Assembly: GCF_013340285.1 (NCBI RefSeq)
Contig: NZ_BLVO01000004.1
Location: 186,001 to 250,000, forward strand
Direction of reading: 5' to 3'
Origin: Desulfovibrio subterraneus
Lineage (GTDB): Bacteria > Desulfobacterota > Desulfovibrionia > Desulfovibrionales > Desulfovibrionaceae
Length of the DNA: 64,000 nucleotides
Shown: positions 8,161 through 16,428 of the stretch, one piece after another
Position numbering within the stretch: the stretch's first letter is position 1
Layout of the letters: every line of letters starts with the position of its first letter
Notes under the pieces: model-generated
Told to the model about the DNA's origin: nothing
Databases searched by the model: none
Seen by the model: only the letters and a program-made list of their open reading frames with translations
Program-made: the position numbers and the translations under genes

Positions 8161-9330
8161 ATGGACATCATTCGCACCCTCGTGCACGAGCATACCCCGT
8201 ATCTCATTGAAACCCGCAGGGATCTGCACCGCATTCCCGAACTGGCCTTTGAAGAAGTGAAGACCGCCGCCTTTGTGGCACAGGAGCTCGAAAACATGGG
8301 CCTTGCCGTGCGTACCGGCGTGGCAAAAACCGGCGTGGTAGCCATGCTGGAAACGGGACGCCCCGGCCCTGTGGTCATGCTCCGTGCCGACATGGACGCC
8401 CTGCCCATGACCGAATGCACCGGCCTTGAGTTCTGCTCCACTCATGCAGGCTGCATGCACGCCTGCGGACATGATACACACATGGCCATTCTGCTCACCA
8501 CGGCCAAGGTGCTCTGTGCCATGCGCGATGAATTGTGCGGTACGGTTAAATTCGTGTTCCAGCCGGCGGAAGAATTTCCCGGCGGCGCCCGCCCCATGAT
8601 CAATGAAGGCGTTCTCTACAGCCCCAAGGTGGATTACTGTTTCGGCCTGCACGTGTGGCCCGGCACCCCATCGGGAGCCGTTGCGGTAAAATCCGGCCCG
8701 CTCATGGCCGCCATGGACCGTTTCGAGGTCACCATCATCGGCAAGGGAGGACACGCCGCCAAGCCCCATGAATGCGTGGATGCGCTTGAGATAGGCACGC
8801 AGGCAGTGGGCGCGTTGCAACGCATCATCTCCCGCCAGATAGACCCTGTGCAGCCAGCCCTGCTCACCGTGGCGGTGTTCAATGCCGGACACGCCTTCAA
8901 CGTGATAGCAGAAACCGCCACCTTCGGCGGCACCCTGCGCACCTTCGACAAGGGCGTGCGCGCCCGCTGGGAGGCACGCATGCGGCAGGTGGTGGGCGGC
9001 ATTTGCGATGCCATGGGTGCGACATATGAATTTTCCTTCATAGACGGCTACCCGCCCCTCATCAATAATCCGGATATGGCAGATGTCATACGGCGGGCCG
9101 CCGCAGCAACTGCGGGCAAGGAAAATGTGCACGAGGCCACTCCCACCATGGGCGGAGAAGACATGGCCTATTATCTTGAGCAGGTTCCCGGTTGTTTCTT
9201 TTTTCTCGGCACCGGCTACGAAGGAGCCCACCCCATTCACAACCCGGCCTTCACCGTGGATGAAGCAGCACTGCCCGTAGGCGTGGAAACATTCTGCCGC
9301 GCAGTAAGGGAACTCCTTGTAACTGAATGA
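8161..9330 (+). CDS. M20 family amidohydrolase (N-acyl-amino-acid hydrolase type)
   Basis: A 389-residue zinc metallohydrolase of the M20D/hippurate hydrolase-IAA amidohydrolase group, which removes acyl groups from N-acyl amino acids. Seen: metal ligands in ACGHDTHMA (C102, H104), catalytic/metal-binding AEE at 136-138, the dimerisation-domain KGGHAAKPHE region, and a C-terminal GGEDMAYY motif with H in HNPAF. The start at 8161 has TGGAGA upstream; a longer in-frame extension to 8041 is Ala/Arg/Pro-rich and lacks a binding site. It is transcribed away from the TrmB-lysA pair, so an N-acyl-diaminopimelate deacylase role is possible; no residue I can see proves that substrate. Confidence 0.9.
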   Translation: MDIIRTLVHEHTPYLIETRRDLHRIPELAFEEVKTAAFVAQELENMGLAVRTGVAKTGVVAMLETGRPGPVVMLRADMDALPMTECTGLEFCSTHAGCMHACGHDTHMAILLTTAKVLCAMRDELCGTVKFVFQPAEEFPGGARPMINEGVLYSPKVDYCFGLHVWPGTPSGAVAVKSGPLMAAMDRFEVTIIGKGGHAAKPHECVDALEIGTQAVGALQRIISRQIDPVQPALLTVAVFNAGHAFNVIAETATFGGTLRTFDKGVRARWEARMRQVVGGICDAMGATYEFSFIDGYPPLINNPDMADVIRRAAAATAGKENVHEATPTMGGEDMAYYLEQVPGCFFFLGTGYEGAHPIHNPAFTVDEAALPVGVETFCRAVRELLVTE

Positions 9331-9408
9331 CTTTTTCCCTTCCCTGTTGACTTTATCCGGTACAGTGGCGATTCTTAGCCCTTCAACCCTTTAAATGAGG
9401 AGACGTGC

Positions 9409-9834
9409 ATGACTCAGGTCAAAGACGGCGATTCCGTAAAAGTCCATTACACCGGCACGCTGAATGACGGCACGGTGTTTGATTCATCCCGTGACCGTGA
9501 GCCTCTGGAATTCACCATGGGTTCCGGCATGCTTATTCCCGGCTTCGAATCCGCCGTCCTTGGTATGGGCGTCGGCAACACCACCAAGGTGACCATCGCT
9601 CCTGAAAACGCTTACGGAGAAGTGAACGAAGAACTCGTTCTGGATGTTCCCAGATCGCAGGTTCCCAGCCACATCACTCCCGAAGTGGGCATGATGCTGC
9701 AGCTGCAGACCGAAGAAGGCATGATGGAAGTTGTCATCGCCTCCGTGAATGATGATTCCATCGTGCTTGACGCCAACCACCCCCTCGCCGGTCAGGAACT
9801 GACCTTTGAAATCGAAGTGGTTGCCATCAACTAA
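9409..9834 (+). CDS. FKBP-type peptidyl-prolyl isomerase (SlyD-like)
   Basis: A 141-residue cytoplasmic proline isomerase and probable chaperone. The N-terminal FKBP part (VHYTGTLNDGTVFDSS, residues 13-28, and EFTMGSGMLIPGFE) is followed by the inserted IF chaperone domain of the SlyD type (about 75-125) and a closing FKBP strand. The histidine-rich metal-binding tail of E. coli SlyD is absent, as in many short SlyD proteins. GAGGAGACG precedes the ATG. It is followed by an intrinsic terminator, so it is its own transcription unit. Confidence 0.93.
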   Translation: MTQVKDGDSVKVHYTGTLNDGTVFDSSRDREPLEFTMGSGMLIPGFESAVLGMGVGNTTKVTIAPENAYGEVNEELVLDVPRSQVPSHITPEVGMMLQLQTEEGMMEVVIASVNDDSIVLDANHPLAGQELTFEIEVVAIN

Positions 9835-9859
9835 TCAGGCATAAAGCCCCGTATGCAAC

Positions 9860-9893
9860 AGGCCGCTGTTCCTGAAAAAACAGCGGCCTTTTA
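9860..9893 (+). terminator. Intrinsic terminator of the FKBP gene
   Basis: AGGCCGCTGTT pairs with AACAGCGGCCT (9879-9889) and is followed by a T-run, 25 bases after the FKBP stop codon. Confidence 0.88.
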
Positions 9894-9908
9894 CTATTCA
9901 TACTGAAA

Positions 9909-9936
9909 GGGCCGCCGCTCATTTGAGCGGCGGCCC
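9909..9936 (-). terminator. Hairpin downstream of feoB
   Basis: GGGCCGCCGCTC and its exact complement surround a 4-base loop about 95 bases beyond the feoB stop. The T-run on the minus strand is short. Between it and feoB lie short ATGCCAGGCGT direct repeats (9966-9987). Confidence 0.6.
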
Positions 9937-10028
9937 TGCCTGTTTGTTAGGCTTTTGTCTGGCGCATGCCAGGCGTATGCCAGGCGTTGTCAGACATATG
10001 TCAGGCTGATGAGTCCTGAACCTGAAGG

Positions 10029-12212
10029 CTATAGCGATCCGATCTGGTAGGCGGCAGTGGCCACGGCCAGTGCAAACACCGTGTTGAATACGGTGGAGAA
10101 TATTGCCCATCCCCACGAACCGGCTTCCTGCTTGATGGCTACCACCGTCACAAAGCACGGTGCGTAAAGCAGCACAAAGAGGAGCAGGGATATGCCGTTG
10201 GCCCGAGTCCAGTGCGGGTCGTTGGCAATACGCTCGGCAAGGGGCTGTGCTTCTTCGGCGTCCACTTCTCCCAGAGAATAGGCAGTGCCGAGGGTGGATA
10301 CGATAACTTCCTTGGCTGCAAAGCCGCCCACCAGTGCTATGTTGGTGCGCCATTCAAAGCCCGCCCACTTGGTCACCGGCTCAAGGGCCACACCCACACG
10401 ACCGGCAACCGAGTTGCGCAGTGCTTCTTCGCTTTCAAAGTTATTCACTTCCGACAGCTTTTCCTCGAATGCGGCAACATCCTTGCCTTCAGCCTGTGCC
10501 GCTTCCATCTGCGCAACGATTTCGGCACGCTGGGCTTCAATGGGAGCAAGCTGTTCATCGGAAAGCTTGGGGAAGGTCATGGCCAGCCACAGCAGGATGG
10601 AAATGGCCAGAATAACGGTACCGGCCTTCTTGATATACTGCCAGGTACGTTCCCAGGTGTGGATCATGAGACCACGCAGGGTGGGAACGCGATACGGGGG
10701 CAGCTCCATAACGAAAGGAGTGGCCTCGCCGCGGATGATGGTGGACCGCAGCAGCTTTGCCACCAGCAAGGCGGATACCCAGCCTGCCAGTGTGAGCGAG
10801 AACATCACGGCAGCCTGATTCTTTTCAAAGAACACGCCCACGATGAGCAGAAACACGGGCACCTTGGCACCGCATGCCATGAAGGGCGCGGTGAGCAGGG
10901 TTGCCAGCTTTTCCTTGGGGCTGCGCAGAGTACGGGATGCCATGACACCGGGAACGGCGCAGCCACCTGCAATACCGCCGGAGACAATGAAGGGCATGAC
11001 GGAACAACCATGCAGGCCGAAGAAACGGAACACGCGGTCGAGCATGTAGGCTATGCGCGCCATGTAGCCGGAGTCTTCAAGGAATGCGATCTGGACAAAC
11101 ATGAACATGATCAGCGGCACAAAGCCCATAACGCCGCCCACGCCGTCAATAATGCCGGAAACAATAAGCGATTTCAGCATGCCGTCAGGCAGCAGATTGG
11201 AAACAGTCTCGTTGAGCCAGCCGAAGAAGGCTTCAACCCATCCCATGGGAACTTCGCCGATGGTGAAGGTCACCTGATAGATAAGGAAGAGAATACCGAG
11301 CATGATCAGCGGGCCGAACATGCGGTGCGTGAGCACCTGATCGATCTTGTCGGATACAGCAAGGCGGTCTTCCAGCGCATCAAGGCGGGAAACAACACCC
11401 TGCCGCAGGATGGAAGAAATATAGCCGTAACGGTAGTCGGCGATAACGGCTTCGGGATAGGTCTTCAGCGTTGCCTCAAGATGGTCCGCCACTTCACGTG
11501 CGCGGGCCTCAAGTTCGGTCGCCACGGCTCCGAGACCGCGGCCTATACGCTGAATCTCTTCGTCACTCTCAAGGTACTTGATGGCAACCCAGCGGGCGGG
11601 ATAACGGTCGGTGAGAAACTGCTCGCGGTTGATGAGGGCGATCATTTCTTCCAGAACGGGATCAAGGTCGGGGCCGTATGAAATAACCAGAGGCTCCCAC
11701 GGCTTGCCTGCCAGCTTGTCACCATTGGCCACTGCGGTCAGCATGAGGGATTCGATGCCTTCGCCGGTGCGGGCCACGGTTTCCACAACCGGCACCCCGA
11801 GCAGAGACTGCAGCTTGCGGGCATCAATGCGCATGCCCTGCTTTCTTGCTTCGTCCATCATGTTGAGCGCGATGGTCAGCGGGGCGCCCATTTCCAGAAG
11901 CTGCACGGCCAGATACAGGTTGCGCTCAAGCGCGCCTGCATTGACAACATCAACGACCATATCAGGACGCTCGTCAGCCACAACGCTGCGGGCGACAACT
12001 TCTTCCATGGTGTACGCGGTCAGGGAATAGGTGCCGGGCAGGTCGATAACCTGCACTTCCCGGCCGTCCACATAGGTGGTGCCCTGCTTCTTGTCTACGG
12101 TGATACCGGGGTAGTTGCCTACATGCTGGCGGGCACCGGTGATGGCATTGAACGCGGTAGTTTTGCCGGAGTTCGGGTTGCCGGCAAGAGCAACAGTAAT
12201 TTTTTTAGACAT
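10029..12212 (-). CDS. feoB: Ferrous iron transporter FeoB
   Basis: A 727-residue inner-membrane Fe(II) importer. N-terminal G domain: G1 GNPNSGKT (residues 10-17), G3 DLPG, G4 NMMD; then the FeoB helical domain, then two Gate motifs with the conserved cysteines (GCSVMPFIVSGG with GGCAVPG; TAPFMACGAKVP; APCFVT near the end) and about 8-10 membrane helices. The true start is the ATG at 12212 (MSKKITVALAG); a longer reading to 12344 would overlap feoA and lacks homology. It follows feoA by 35 bases, and the operon has a Fur-box-like palindrome at 12555-12571. The long soluble loop rich in Glu/Ala (about residues 555-600) is normal for the family. Confidence 0.97.
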   Translation of the reverse strand: MSKKITVALAGNPNSGKTTAFNAITGARQHVGNYPGITVDKKQGTTYVDGREVQVIDLPGTYSLTAYTMEEVVARSVVADERPDMVVDVVNAGALERNLYLAVQLLEMGAPLTIALNMMDEARKQGMRIDARKLQSLLGVPVVETVARTGEGIESLMLTAVANGDKLAGKPWEPLVISYGPDLDPVLEEMIALINREQFLTDRYPARWVAIKYLESDEEIQRIGRGLGAVATELEARAREVADHLEATLKTYPEAVIADYRYGYISSILRQGVVSRLDALEDRLAVSDKIDQVLTHRMFGPLIMLGILFLIYQVTFTIGEVPMGWVEAFFGWLNETVSNLLPDGMLKSLIVSGIIDGVGGVMGFVPLIMFMFVQIAFLEDSGYMARIAYMLDRVFRFFGLHGCSVMPFIVSGGIAGGCAVPGVMASRTLRSPKEKLATLLTAPFMACGAKVPVFLLIVGVFFEKNQAAVMFSLTLAGWVSALLVAKLLRSTIIRGEATPFVMELPPYRVPTLRGLMIHTWERTWQYIKKAGTVILAISILLWLAMTFPKLSDEQLAPIEAQRAEIVAQMEAAQAEGKDVAAFEEKLSEVNNFESEEALRNSVAGRVGVALEPVTKWAGFEWRTNIALVGGFAAKEVIVSTLGTAYSLGEVDAEEAQPLAERIANDPHWTRANGISLLLFVLLYAPCFVTVVAIKQEAGSWGWAIFSTVFNTVFALAVATAAYQIGSL

Positions 12213-12246
12213 TATTCGATTCCTGTACGTTCCTTGGCAAGCCTGA

Positions 12247-12483
12247 TTACAGCGGTTCCACGGTGATGAAGTCGGCCTCGTTATTGCGCAGCGAGAGCGT
12301 AAAGCCCACCAGTCGCAGGGCAACGGGGTCACGCAGCGGGGCACGTCCGGTTATTTCGATTTCGGCTCCGGTGATAAGCCCCATGTCGCGGATTCTGCGT
12401 CCCAGCTCGCCGGACGCCGTAACGCTGTGAATCTTGGCTTTCTGCCCAACCTTGAGTTCCCGAAGGGGAAGAATAACGGACAT
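12247..12483 (-). CDS. feoA: FeoA, SH3-like partner of FeoB
   Basis: A 78-residue FeoA protein with the SH3-like fold, thought to act on FeoB at the cytoplasmic face. Seen: MSVILPLRELKVGQKAKIHSV opening, the central RRIRDMGLITGAEIEITGRAPLRDPVALRL motif and closing strands. TGAGGAGAATGT precedes the ATG at 12483. It lies directly upstream of feoB in the same orientation, about 70 bases after a Fur-box-like palindrome. Confidence 0.95.
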   Translation of the reverse strand: MSVILPLRELKVGQKAKIHSVTASGELGRRIRDMGLITGAEIEITGRAPLRDPVALRLVGFTLSLRNNEADFITVEPL

Positions 12484-12542
12484 ACATTCTCCTCAGATAT
12501 TCCGCTGCCGAAACGGCCGGCACGGGTACCGCGTTATCGTGA

Positions 12543-12571
12543 GATCAATTGATCTTGAAAATCGTTTTCAA
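12543..12571. promoter_or_regulatory. Fur box upstream of feoAB, with an adjacent palindrome
   Basis: TTGAAAATCGTTTTCAA (12555-12571) is an almost perfect 17-bp palindrome matching the Fur-box pattern GAAAATNATTTTC. It is abutted by the perfect palindrome GATCAATTGATC (12543-12554). Both lie 60-90 bases upstream of the feoA start, the right place for iron repression of feoAB. Confidence 0.72.
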
Positions 12572-12644
12572 TATACGTTGCCAAAAAAAGTGCACTCGGT
12601 GCACAGACGTTTTCGGAGATGGCAACGAAAACCTGAACCAGTCG

Positions 12645-12851
12645 TTATCGCTCGCCGCAGCTTCCGCCGCAACCGCACGAACTTTCAGCGGACTTTGTTG
12701 CAGCATCCGAACGGATATGCCGCGCAGAACCGCAGCCTCCGCAACCGCCGGAGCAGCCGCACCCGTCAGAAAGCTTTTTCTTCATCTGCCGTCTGATAAG
12801 GTAGGCCGCAGCAGCAACCACAATAAGGACAACCCCAATGGTATCCCACAT
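12645..12851 (-). CDS. FeoB-associated Cys-rich membrane protein
   Basis: A 68-residue protein with one N-terminal transmembrane helix (MWDTIGVVLIVVAAAAYLI), a short basic stretch, then a tail very rich in Cys and Gly (GCGCSGGCGGCG and SSCGCGGSCGER). This is the pattern of the 'FeoB-associated Cys-rich membrane protein' family found in feo clusters of anaerobes. The cysteine tail may bind iron or an Fe-S cluster (inference). GAAGGAG precedes the ATG. It lies between the second feoA-like gene and feoA, in the same orientation. Confidence 0.88.
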   Translation of the reverse strand: MWDTIGVVLIVVAAAAYLIRRQMKKKLSDGCGCSGGCGGCGSARHIRSDAATKSAESSCGCGGSCGER

Positions 12852-12887
12852 GTCAAAACTCCTTCCCCCGCCCAGCAGGGGCCGGGG

Positions 12888-13136
12888 CTAAGCTACCCTG
12901 CCCTTGGGCTGGGCGTCGTTTTCAAGAGGTTCACAGGTAACCAGTCCTGCCACTTCAATTCCCAGTGCCACGCACGATTCACGCACTCTGACACTGCAAG
13001 GGGCGCACACTTCCACGACAGTGCCGGGGGTAAGCCCCAGCGCGCAGAGTCTGCCTCGCTCCCTTGAACAGCCGCAATACCCCTTGATGGTGGCCTTGCA
13101 ACCGGCAGGTACCTTATCCAATGTACAACAGTTCAT
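12888..13136 (-). CDS. Second FeoA-like protein, Cys-rich
   Basis: An 82-residue FeoA-domain protein (IKGYCGCSRERGRLCALGLTPG ... VRVRESCVALG) distinct from the FeoA next to feoB. It carries nine cysteines (C3, C4, C13, C21, C23, C31, C44, C47 and C54 among others), unusual for FeoA and suggesting a redox- or metal-sensitive form. The start at 13136 has a perfect GGAGG; an 18-residue upstream extension is rejected because it reads through the Fur-box region. It heads the feo gene group and is preceded by two Fur-box-like sites. Confidence 0.88.
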   Translation of the reverse strand: MNCCTLDKVPAGCKATIKGYCGCSRERGRLCALGLTPGTVVEVCAPCSVRVRESCVALGIEVAGLVTCEPLENDAQPKGRVA

Positions 13137-13173
13137 GTAATTCCTCCGAAAACGTGAATCTCTACTATTCCAG

Positions 13174-13224
13174 TTGAAAATGATTGTCAAGTTCCTCTGC
13201 GTACAAATTGAAAATAATTATCAT
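13174..13224. promoter_or_regulatory. Two Fur-box-like sites upstream of the second feoA gene
   Basis: TTGAAAATGATTGTCAA (13174-13190) and TTGAAAATAATTATCAT (13208-13224) match the Fur consensus and lie 34 bases apart, centre to centre, 40-90 bases upstream of the feoA-like start at 13136. The stretch is AT-rich compared with its surroundings, as expected of a promoter. Confidence 0.72.
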
Positions 13225-13272
13225 CCAACACCTTGTCATGACGTACGTCACATTTTTCCGATTCTTTTGAAT

Positions 13273-13302
13273 AAAAAAAGGAAGCTCCGCAGAACTTCCT
13301 TT
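13273..13302 (-). terminator. Intrinsic terminator of the liv-paaK operon
   Basis: On the minus strand AAAGGAAG pairs with CTTCCTTT around a 9-base loop and is followed by a run of T, about 65 bases after the paaK stop codon. Confidence 0.82.
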
Positions 13303-13366
13303 CAATCCGTATCCAAATCATGCCGTCAGTGCCTACAGCACCGGCCCGCTGCAGCCTTTACCGTAT

Positions 13367-14665
13367 CTACAACTGCCGGCGGTCCACAACCCTGCGTATT
13401 TTGCCTTCCGTCCGTTCCAGCGTCTTGCGGCCCACAAAGACCACATCCATGGCAACGCCCAGCTCAGACGCCAGCTTACGCTTGATGCCTTCAAGGGCTT
13501 CACGCGCCACGCGCATGCGGTCGAACAGCAGGTTCTCGGAAACCTCCAGAAACACGGTGGCTTTGTCGAGCCGCCCTTCGCGCTCAAGGACGATCTGATA
13601 ATGCGGCTCGGCCCCTTCCATGGCCAGAAGAACCGTTTCCACCTGCAGGGGGAACACGTTCACACCGCGGATAATCAGCATGTCGTCGCTACGCCCGATA
13701 ATGCGGGCAATTCTCCGGAACCTGCGCCCGCAGGGGCAGACGTCGGGCAGCACGCGGGTCAGGTCGCCCGTGCGGAAGCGTATCATGGGGAATGCTTCCT
13801 TGGTCAGCGTGGTGATGACCAGCTCGCCCACTTCGCCGTCCGGCACCGGTTCACCCGTTTCGGGATGCACTATCTCGAAAAGGAAGTGATCCTCGTTCAC
13901 ATGCAGCCCCTGCCGCTCAAGACACTCACCCGCAATACCGGGCCCCATGACCTCGGAAATGCCGTAGTTATCCGTGGCAGTTACCTTGAGCCGGTTCTGA
14001 ATCTCTTCACGCATGGCCTCGGACCATGCCTCTGCGCCGAAAAGCCCCCACTTGAGATGCAGGGAGTTGGGGTTAACGCCCATCTCCTCCATGGTATCCG
14101 CCAGATGCAGGGCATAACTCGGCGTGCAGCACAGGGCCGTGGTGCGGTAATCCTGCATGATCATGATCTGCTTGCGGGCATTGCCGCCGGAGCTGGGAAT
14201 AACGGACGCCCCGAGCGTTTCCGCTCCATAGTGCAGACCGAACCCGCCGGTGAACAGGCCGTAATGGAAGGCTATCTGCACCACATCGTCACGCGTCATG
14301 CCGCCCATGGCAAGCACCCTTGCCACAAGGCGCGACCAGCGTTTGAGGTCGTTGCGGGTATAGCCCACCACAATGGGCTTGCCCGTGGTGCCGGAAGAGG
14401 ACTGCAGCCGCACGACATCGCGCAGCGGCACGGCGAACAGTCCATAGGGATAGTTTTCGCGGATGTCCTGCTTGGTGGTAAAGGGCAGCTTGCGCAGATC
14501 GTCCATGGACCGGAAATCATCCGGATCAAGCCCCAGTTCCGCAAACCGCTGCCTGTATAACGGCACGTTGCGTGCCACCCGGTTGAGCGTGGCCTGCAGG
14601 CGTTCAAGCTGAAGGTCTTCCAGTTCAGCCCGCTCCATGCACTCTACGTCTTTTTCAAAATACAT
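13367..14665 (-). CDS. paaK: Phenylacetate-CoA ligase family protein (PaaK-like)
   Basis: A 432-residue AMP-forming acyl-CoA ligase that activates an aryl acid (phenylacetate, or indole-/hydroxyphenylacetate) with ATP and CoA. Seen: the P-loop-like SSGTTGKP (about residues 90-97), the [10 protein letters not shown] segment characteristic of PaaK, the FRTGDLT motif and the C-terminal AMP-binding-C domain. Length is typical. It is the last gene of the livHMGF unit (42 bases after livF), which points to uptake and activation, or excretion-linked ATP gain, of amino-acid-derived aryl acids. The family is sure; phenylacetate itself is not proven. Confidence 0.93.
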   Translation of the reverse strand: MYFEKDVECMERAELEDLQLERLQATLNRVARNVPLYRQRFAELGLDPDDFRSMDDLRKLPFTTKQDIRENYPYGLFAVPLRDVVRLQSSSGTTGKPIVVGYTRNDLKRWSRLVARVLAMGGMTRDDVVQIAFHYGLFTGGFGLHYGAETLGASVIPSSGGNARKQIMIMQDYRTTALCCTPSYALHLADTMEEMGVNPNSLHLKWGLFGAEAWSEAMREEIQNRLKVTATDNYGISEVMGPGIAGECLERQGLHVNEDHFLFEIVHPETGEPVPDGEVGELVITTLTKEAFPMIRFRTGDLTRVLPDVCPCGRRFRRIARIIGRSDDMLIIRGVNVFPLQVETVLLAMEGAEPHYQIVLEREGRLDKATVFLEVSENLLFDRMRVAREALEGIKRKLASELGVAMDVVFVGRKTLERTEGKIRRVVDRRQL

Positions 14666-14707
14666 CGAGTCACCCCTGTGCGTTCCGGAACTCCGGTTAT
14701 GGCGCTG

Positions 14708-15460
14708 TTACGCACCCTGCTCCGGCTGTATTTCGCGGTCAAGATCGCGCCCCAGATAGGCACGTTGCACGTCATTGTTCGCCAGCAATTCCCCTGCAGG
14801 CCCCTGCAGCAGAATGCGTCCGGTTTCAAGCACGTAGCCCCTGTCGGCAATGCGCAGCGCGGCACGGGCATTCTGTTCCACCAGCAGCACGGTTAGCCCC
14901 AAGGCATCGCGCAGCTTGAGAATATACCGGAAAATTTCCTTCGTCACCGTCGGCGCAAGGCCCATGCCCGGTTCATCCAGCAGCAGCATCTTCGGTTTAG
15001 CCATAAGCGCGCGTCCTATGGCCACCATTTGCTGTTCACCGCCGGAAAGCGTGCCGGCAGCCTGCAGGCGGCGTTCTTCAAGGCGGGGAAACATGGCGTA
15101 GACCTGTTCCAGCTCCGGGCGCACATCCGTTCTGCGCCCCAGCCTGTGGCGGGTAAACGAACCGAGCAGCAGGTTGTCTTCCACCGTCATCGGGCCGAAA
15201 ACCAGCCGCCCTTCCGGCACATGGGATACACCGGCCCGCACTATGGCATCGGCCTGTGCGCGGGTGATGTCTCTGCCGTCAAATTCAATACTGCCGGAGG
15301 CAGGTCGCATAAGCCCAGATACCGCCGTGAGCATGGTGGTCTTGCCCGCACCGTTGGCCCCTATCAGCGCCACGATCTCGCCCTTGCCCACATGCAGCGA
15401 AGCACGGCGGACAGCCTGTATGCGCCCGTAGGCAAGGTCCACGTTCCGCAAGCGCAGCAT
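14708..15460 (-). CDS. livF: Branched-chain amino acid-type ABC transporter ATPase LivF
   Basis: A 250-residue ABC ATPase of the LivF group, cytoplasmic motor of a HAAT-family importer. Seen: Walker A GANGAGKTT (about 34-42), signature LSGGEQQ, Walker B LLLDEPGMGL, and the H-loop region QNARAAL. It begins 2 bases after the livG stop, so the two ATPases are translationally linked. The C-terminal part DREIQPEQGA is an ordinary short tail. Confidence 0.95.
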   Translation of the reverse strand: MLRLRNVDLAYGRIQAVRRASLHVGKGEIVALIGANGAGKTTMLTAVSGLMRPASGSIEFDGRDITRAQADAIVRAGVSHVPEGRLVFGPMTVEDNLLLGSFTRHRLGRRTDVRPELEQVYAMFPRLEERRLQAAGTLSGGEQQMVAIGRALMAKPKMLLLDEPGMGLAPTVTKEIFRYILKLRDALGLTVLLVEQNARAALRIADRGYVLETGRILLQGPAGELLANNDVQRAYLGRDLDREIQPEQGA

Positions 15461-15462
15461 GG

Positions 15463-16428
15463 TTATGCCTCCCTGCCGGTTTCTTCAGCGCTGTCGTCGG
15501 GGGCCGGACAGTCATCCGCACCGTCATCCGCATCGTCGTCCGCATCGCCATCCGGATAGTCTTCGTCATCAGTTCCCAGATACGCGGCAATGACGGCAGG
15601 ATTGCGCTGTATTTCCAGCGGAGTGCCCGAAGCCAGCAACTCGCCGAAGCACAGGACGTAGATCATGTCGCTGACGTCCATGACCAGCTCCATGTCGTGC
15701 TCCACAAGGGCCACGGTAATGCCAAGCTCATCGCGCATGCGCCGTATGAGCGTCCCCAGCTCGCGTGTTTCCCGCATGTTCAGCCCTGCTGCCGGTTCAT
15801 CCAGCAGCAACAGTTCCGGCTCGGCGGCAATGACGCGGGCCATTTCGAGCAGACGCTGGTTCCCATACGCCAACTCGCCCGCAGGCAAAGAGGCCATCTC
15901 CGCAATGCCCGTAAATTCCAGCGCGCGCATGGCCGCCTCTCTGCATTCCCGCTCCTCGCGGTGGTAGCGCGGCGTTTTGAAAAAGGCATCCAGCACGCCG
16001 TATGCGCCCTTGCGGTGGCGACCGGCCATCACGTTTTCCAGCACTGTCATGTTGGTAAAGACTTCAAGGTTCTGGAACGTGCGCAAAATGCCCTTGCCTG
16101 CGCGCACATGCGGCGGCTGCGCATCCACCCGTTCCCCCCGCAGCGATATGCTGCCGGAGGTCATGGGAACCATGCCCGTAAAGGCGTTCAGCAGGGTTGT
16201 CTTGCCTGCACCGTTGGGGCCGATGACGGACGTTATCTGCCCCTCGGCCAGCACGCAGGATACGCCATCCAGCGCCTTCACACCGCCGAAGCGCACCCCC
16301 ACATCTGCACAGTGCAGCATGACGTCAGTCATGACGTTAGGCATGACGTTAGGCATGACGTCAGGCATGACCTTGGGCATGACCTTGGGCATAGCGTCTG
16401 GCATAGCGTCTGGCATGACATCAGACAT
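15463..16428 (-). CDS. livG: Branched-chain amino acid-type ABC transporter ATPase LivG, with N-terminal tandem repeat and acidic tail
   Basis: A 321-residue LivG-type ABC ATPase: Walker A GPNGAGKTT, LivG-type signature ELAYGNQRLLEMARV, Walker B LLLLDEPAAGLN, H-loop VEHDMELVM. Two oddities. First, the frame opens with nine tandem 4-residue units of the form M-P-D/N/K-V/A, encoded by nine 12-bp units (16321-16428), before the normal LivG start-like residues MLHCADVGVRFGG at 16320. Second, the C terminus carries about 30 extra residues rich in Asp (DDEDYPDGDADDDADDGADD). AAGGAG before the ATG at 16428 supports the long form; each repeat brings another in-frame ATG, so internal starts down to 16320 are possible. 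It overlaps the end of livM by 8 bases. Confidence 0.92.
   Translation of the reverse strand: MSDVMPDAMPDAMPKVMPKVMPDVMPNVMPNVMTDVMLHCADVGVRFGGVKALDGVSCVLAEGQITSVIGPNGAGKTTLLNAFTGMVPMTSGSISLRGERVDAQPPHVRAGKGILRTFQNLEVFTNMTVLENVMAGRHRKGAYGVLDAFFKTPRYHREERECREAAMRALEFTGIAEMASLPAGELAYGNQRLLEMARVIAAEPELLLLDEPAAGLNMRETRELGTLIRRMRDELGITVALVEHDMELVMDVSDMIYVLCFGELLASGTPLEIQRNPAVIAAYLGTDDEDYPDGDADDDADDGADDCPAPDDSAEETGREA
16321..16428 (-). repeat. Nine tandem 12-bp coding units at the 5' end of livG
   Basis: Read on the minus strand, nine consecutive 12-base units each start with ATG and encode MSDV, MPDA, MPDA, MPKV, MPKV, MPDV, MPNV, MPNV, MTDV. Neighbouring units are identical in pairs (two CCAGACGCT, two CCCAAGGTC, two CCTAACGTC), a mark of recent unit duplication. 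A whole-unit change keeps the reading frame. Confidence 0.93.

Noticed and set aside
10212-11681. 489-codon plus-strand frame opposite feoB
   Set aside because: Shadow; FeoB is complete and unmistakable on the minus strand.
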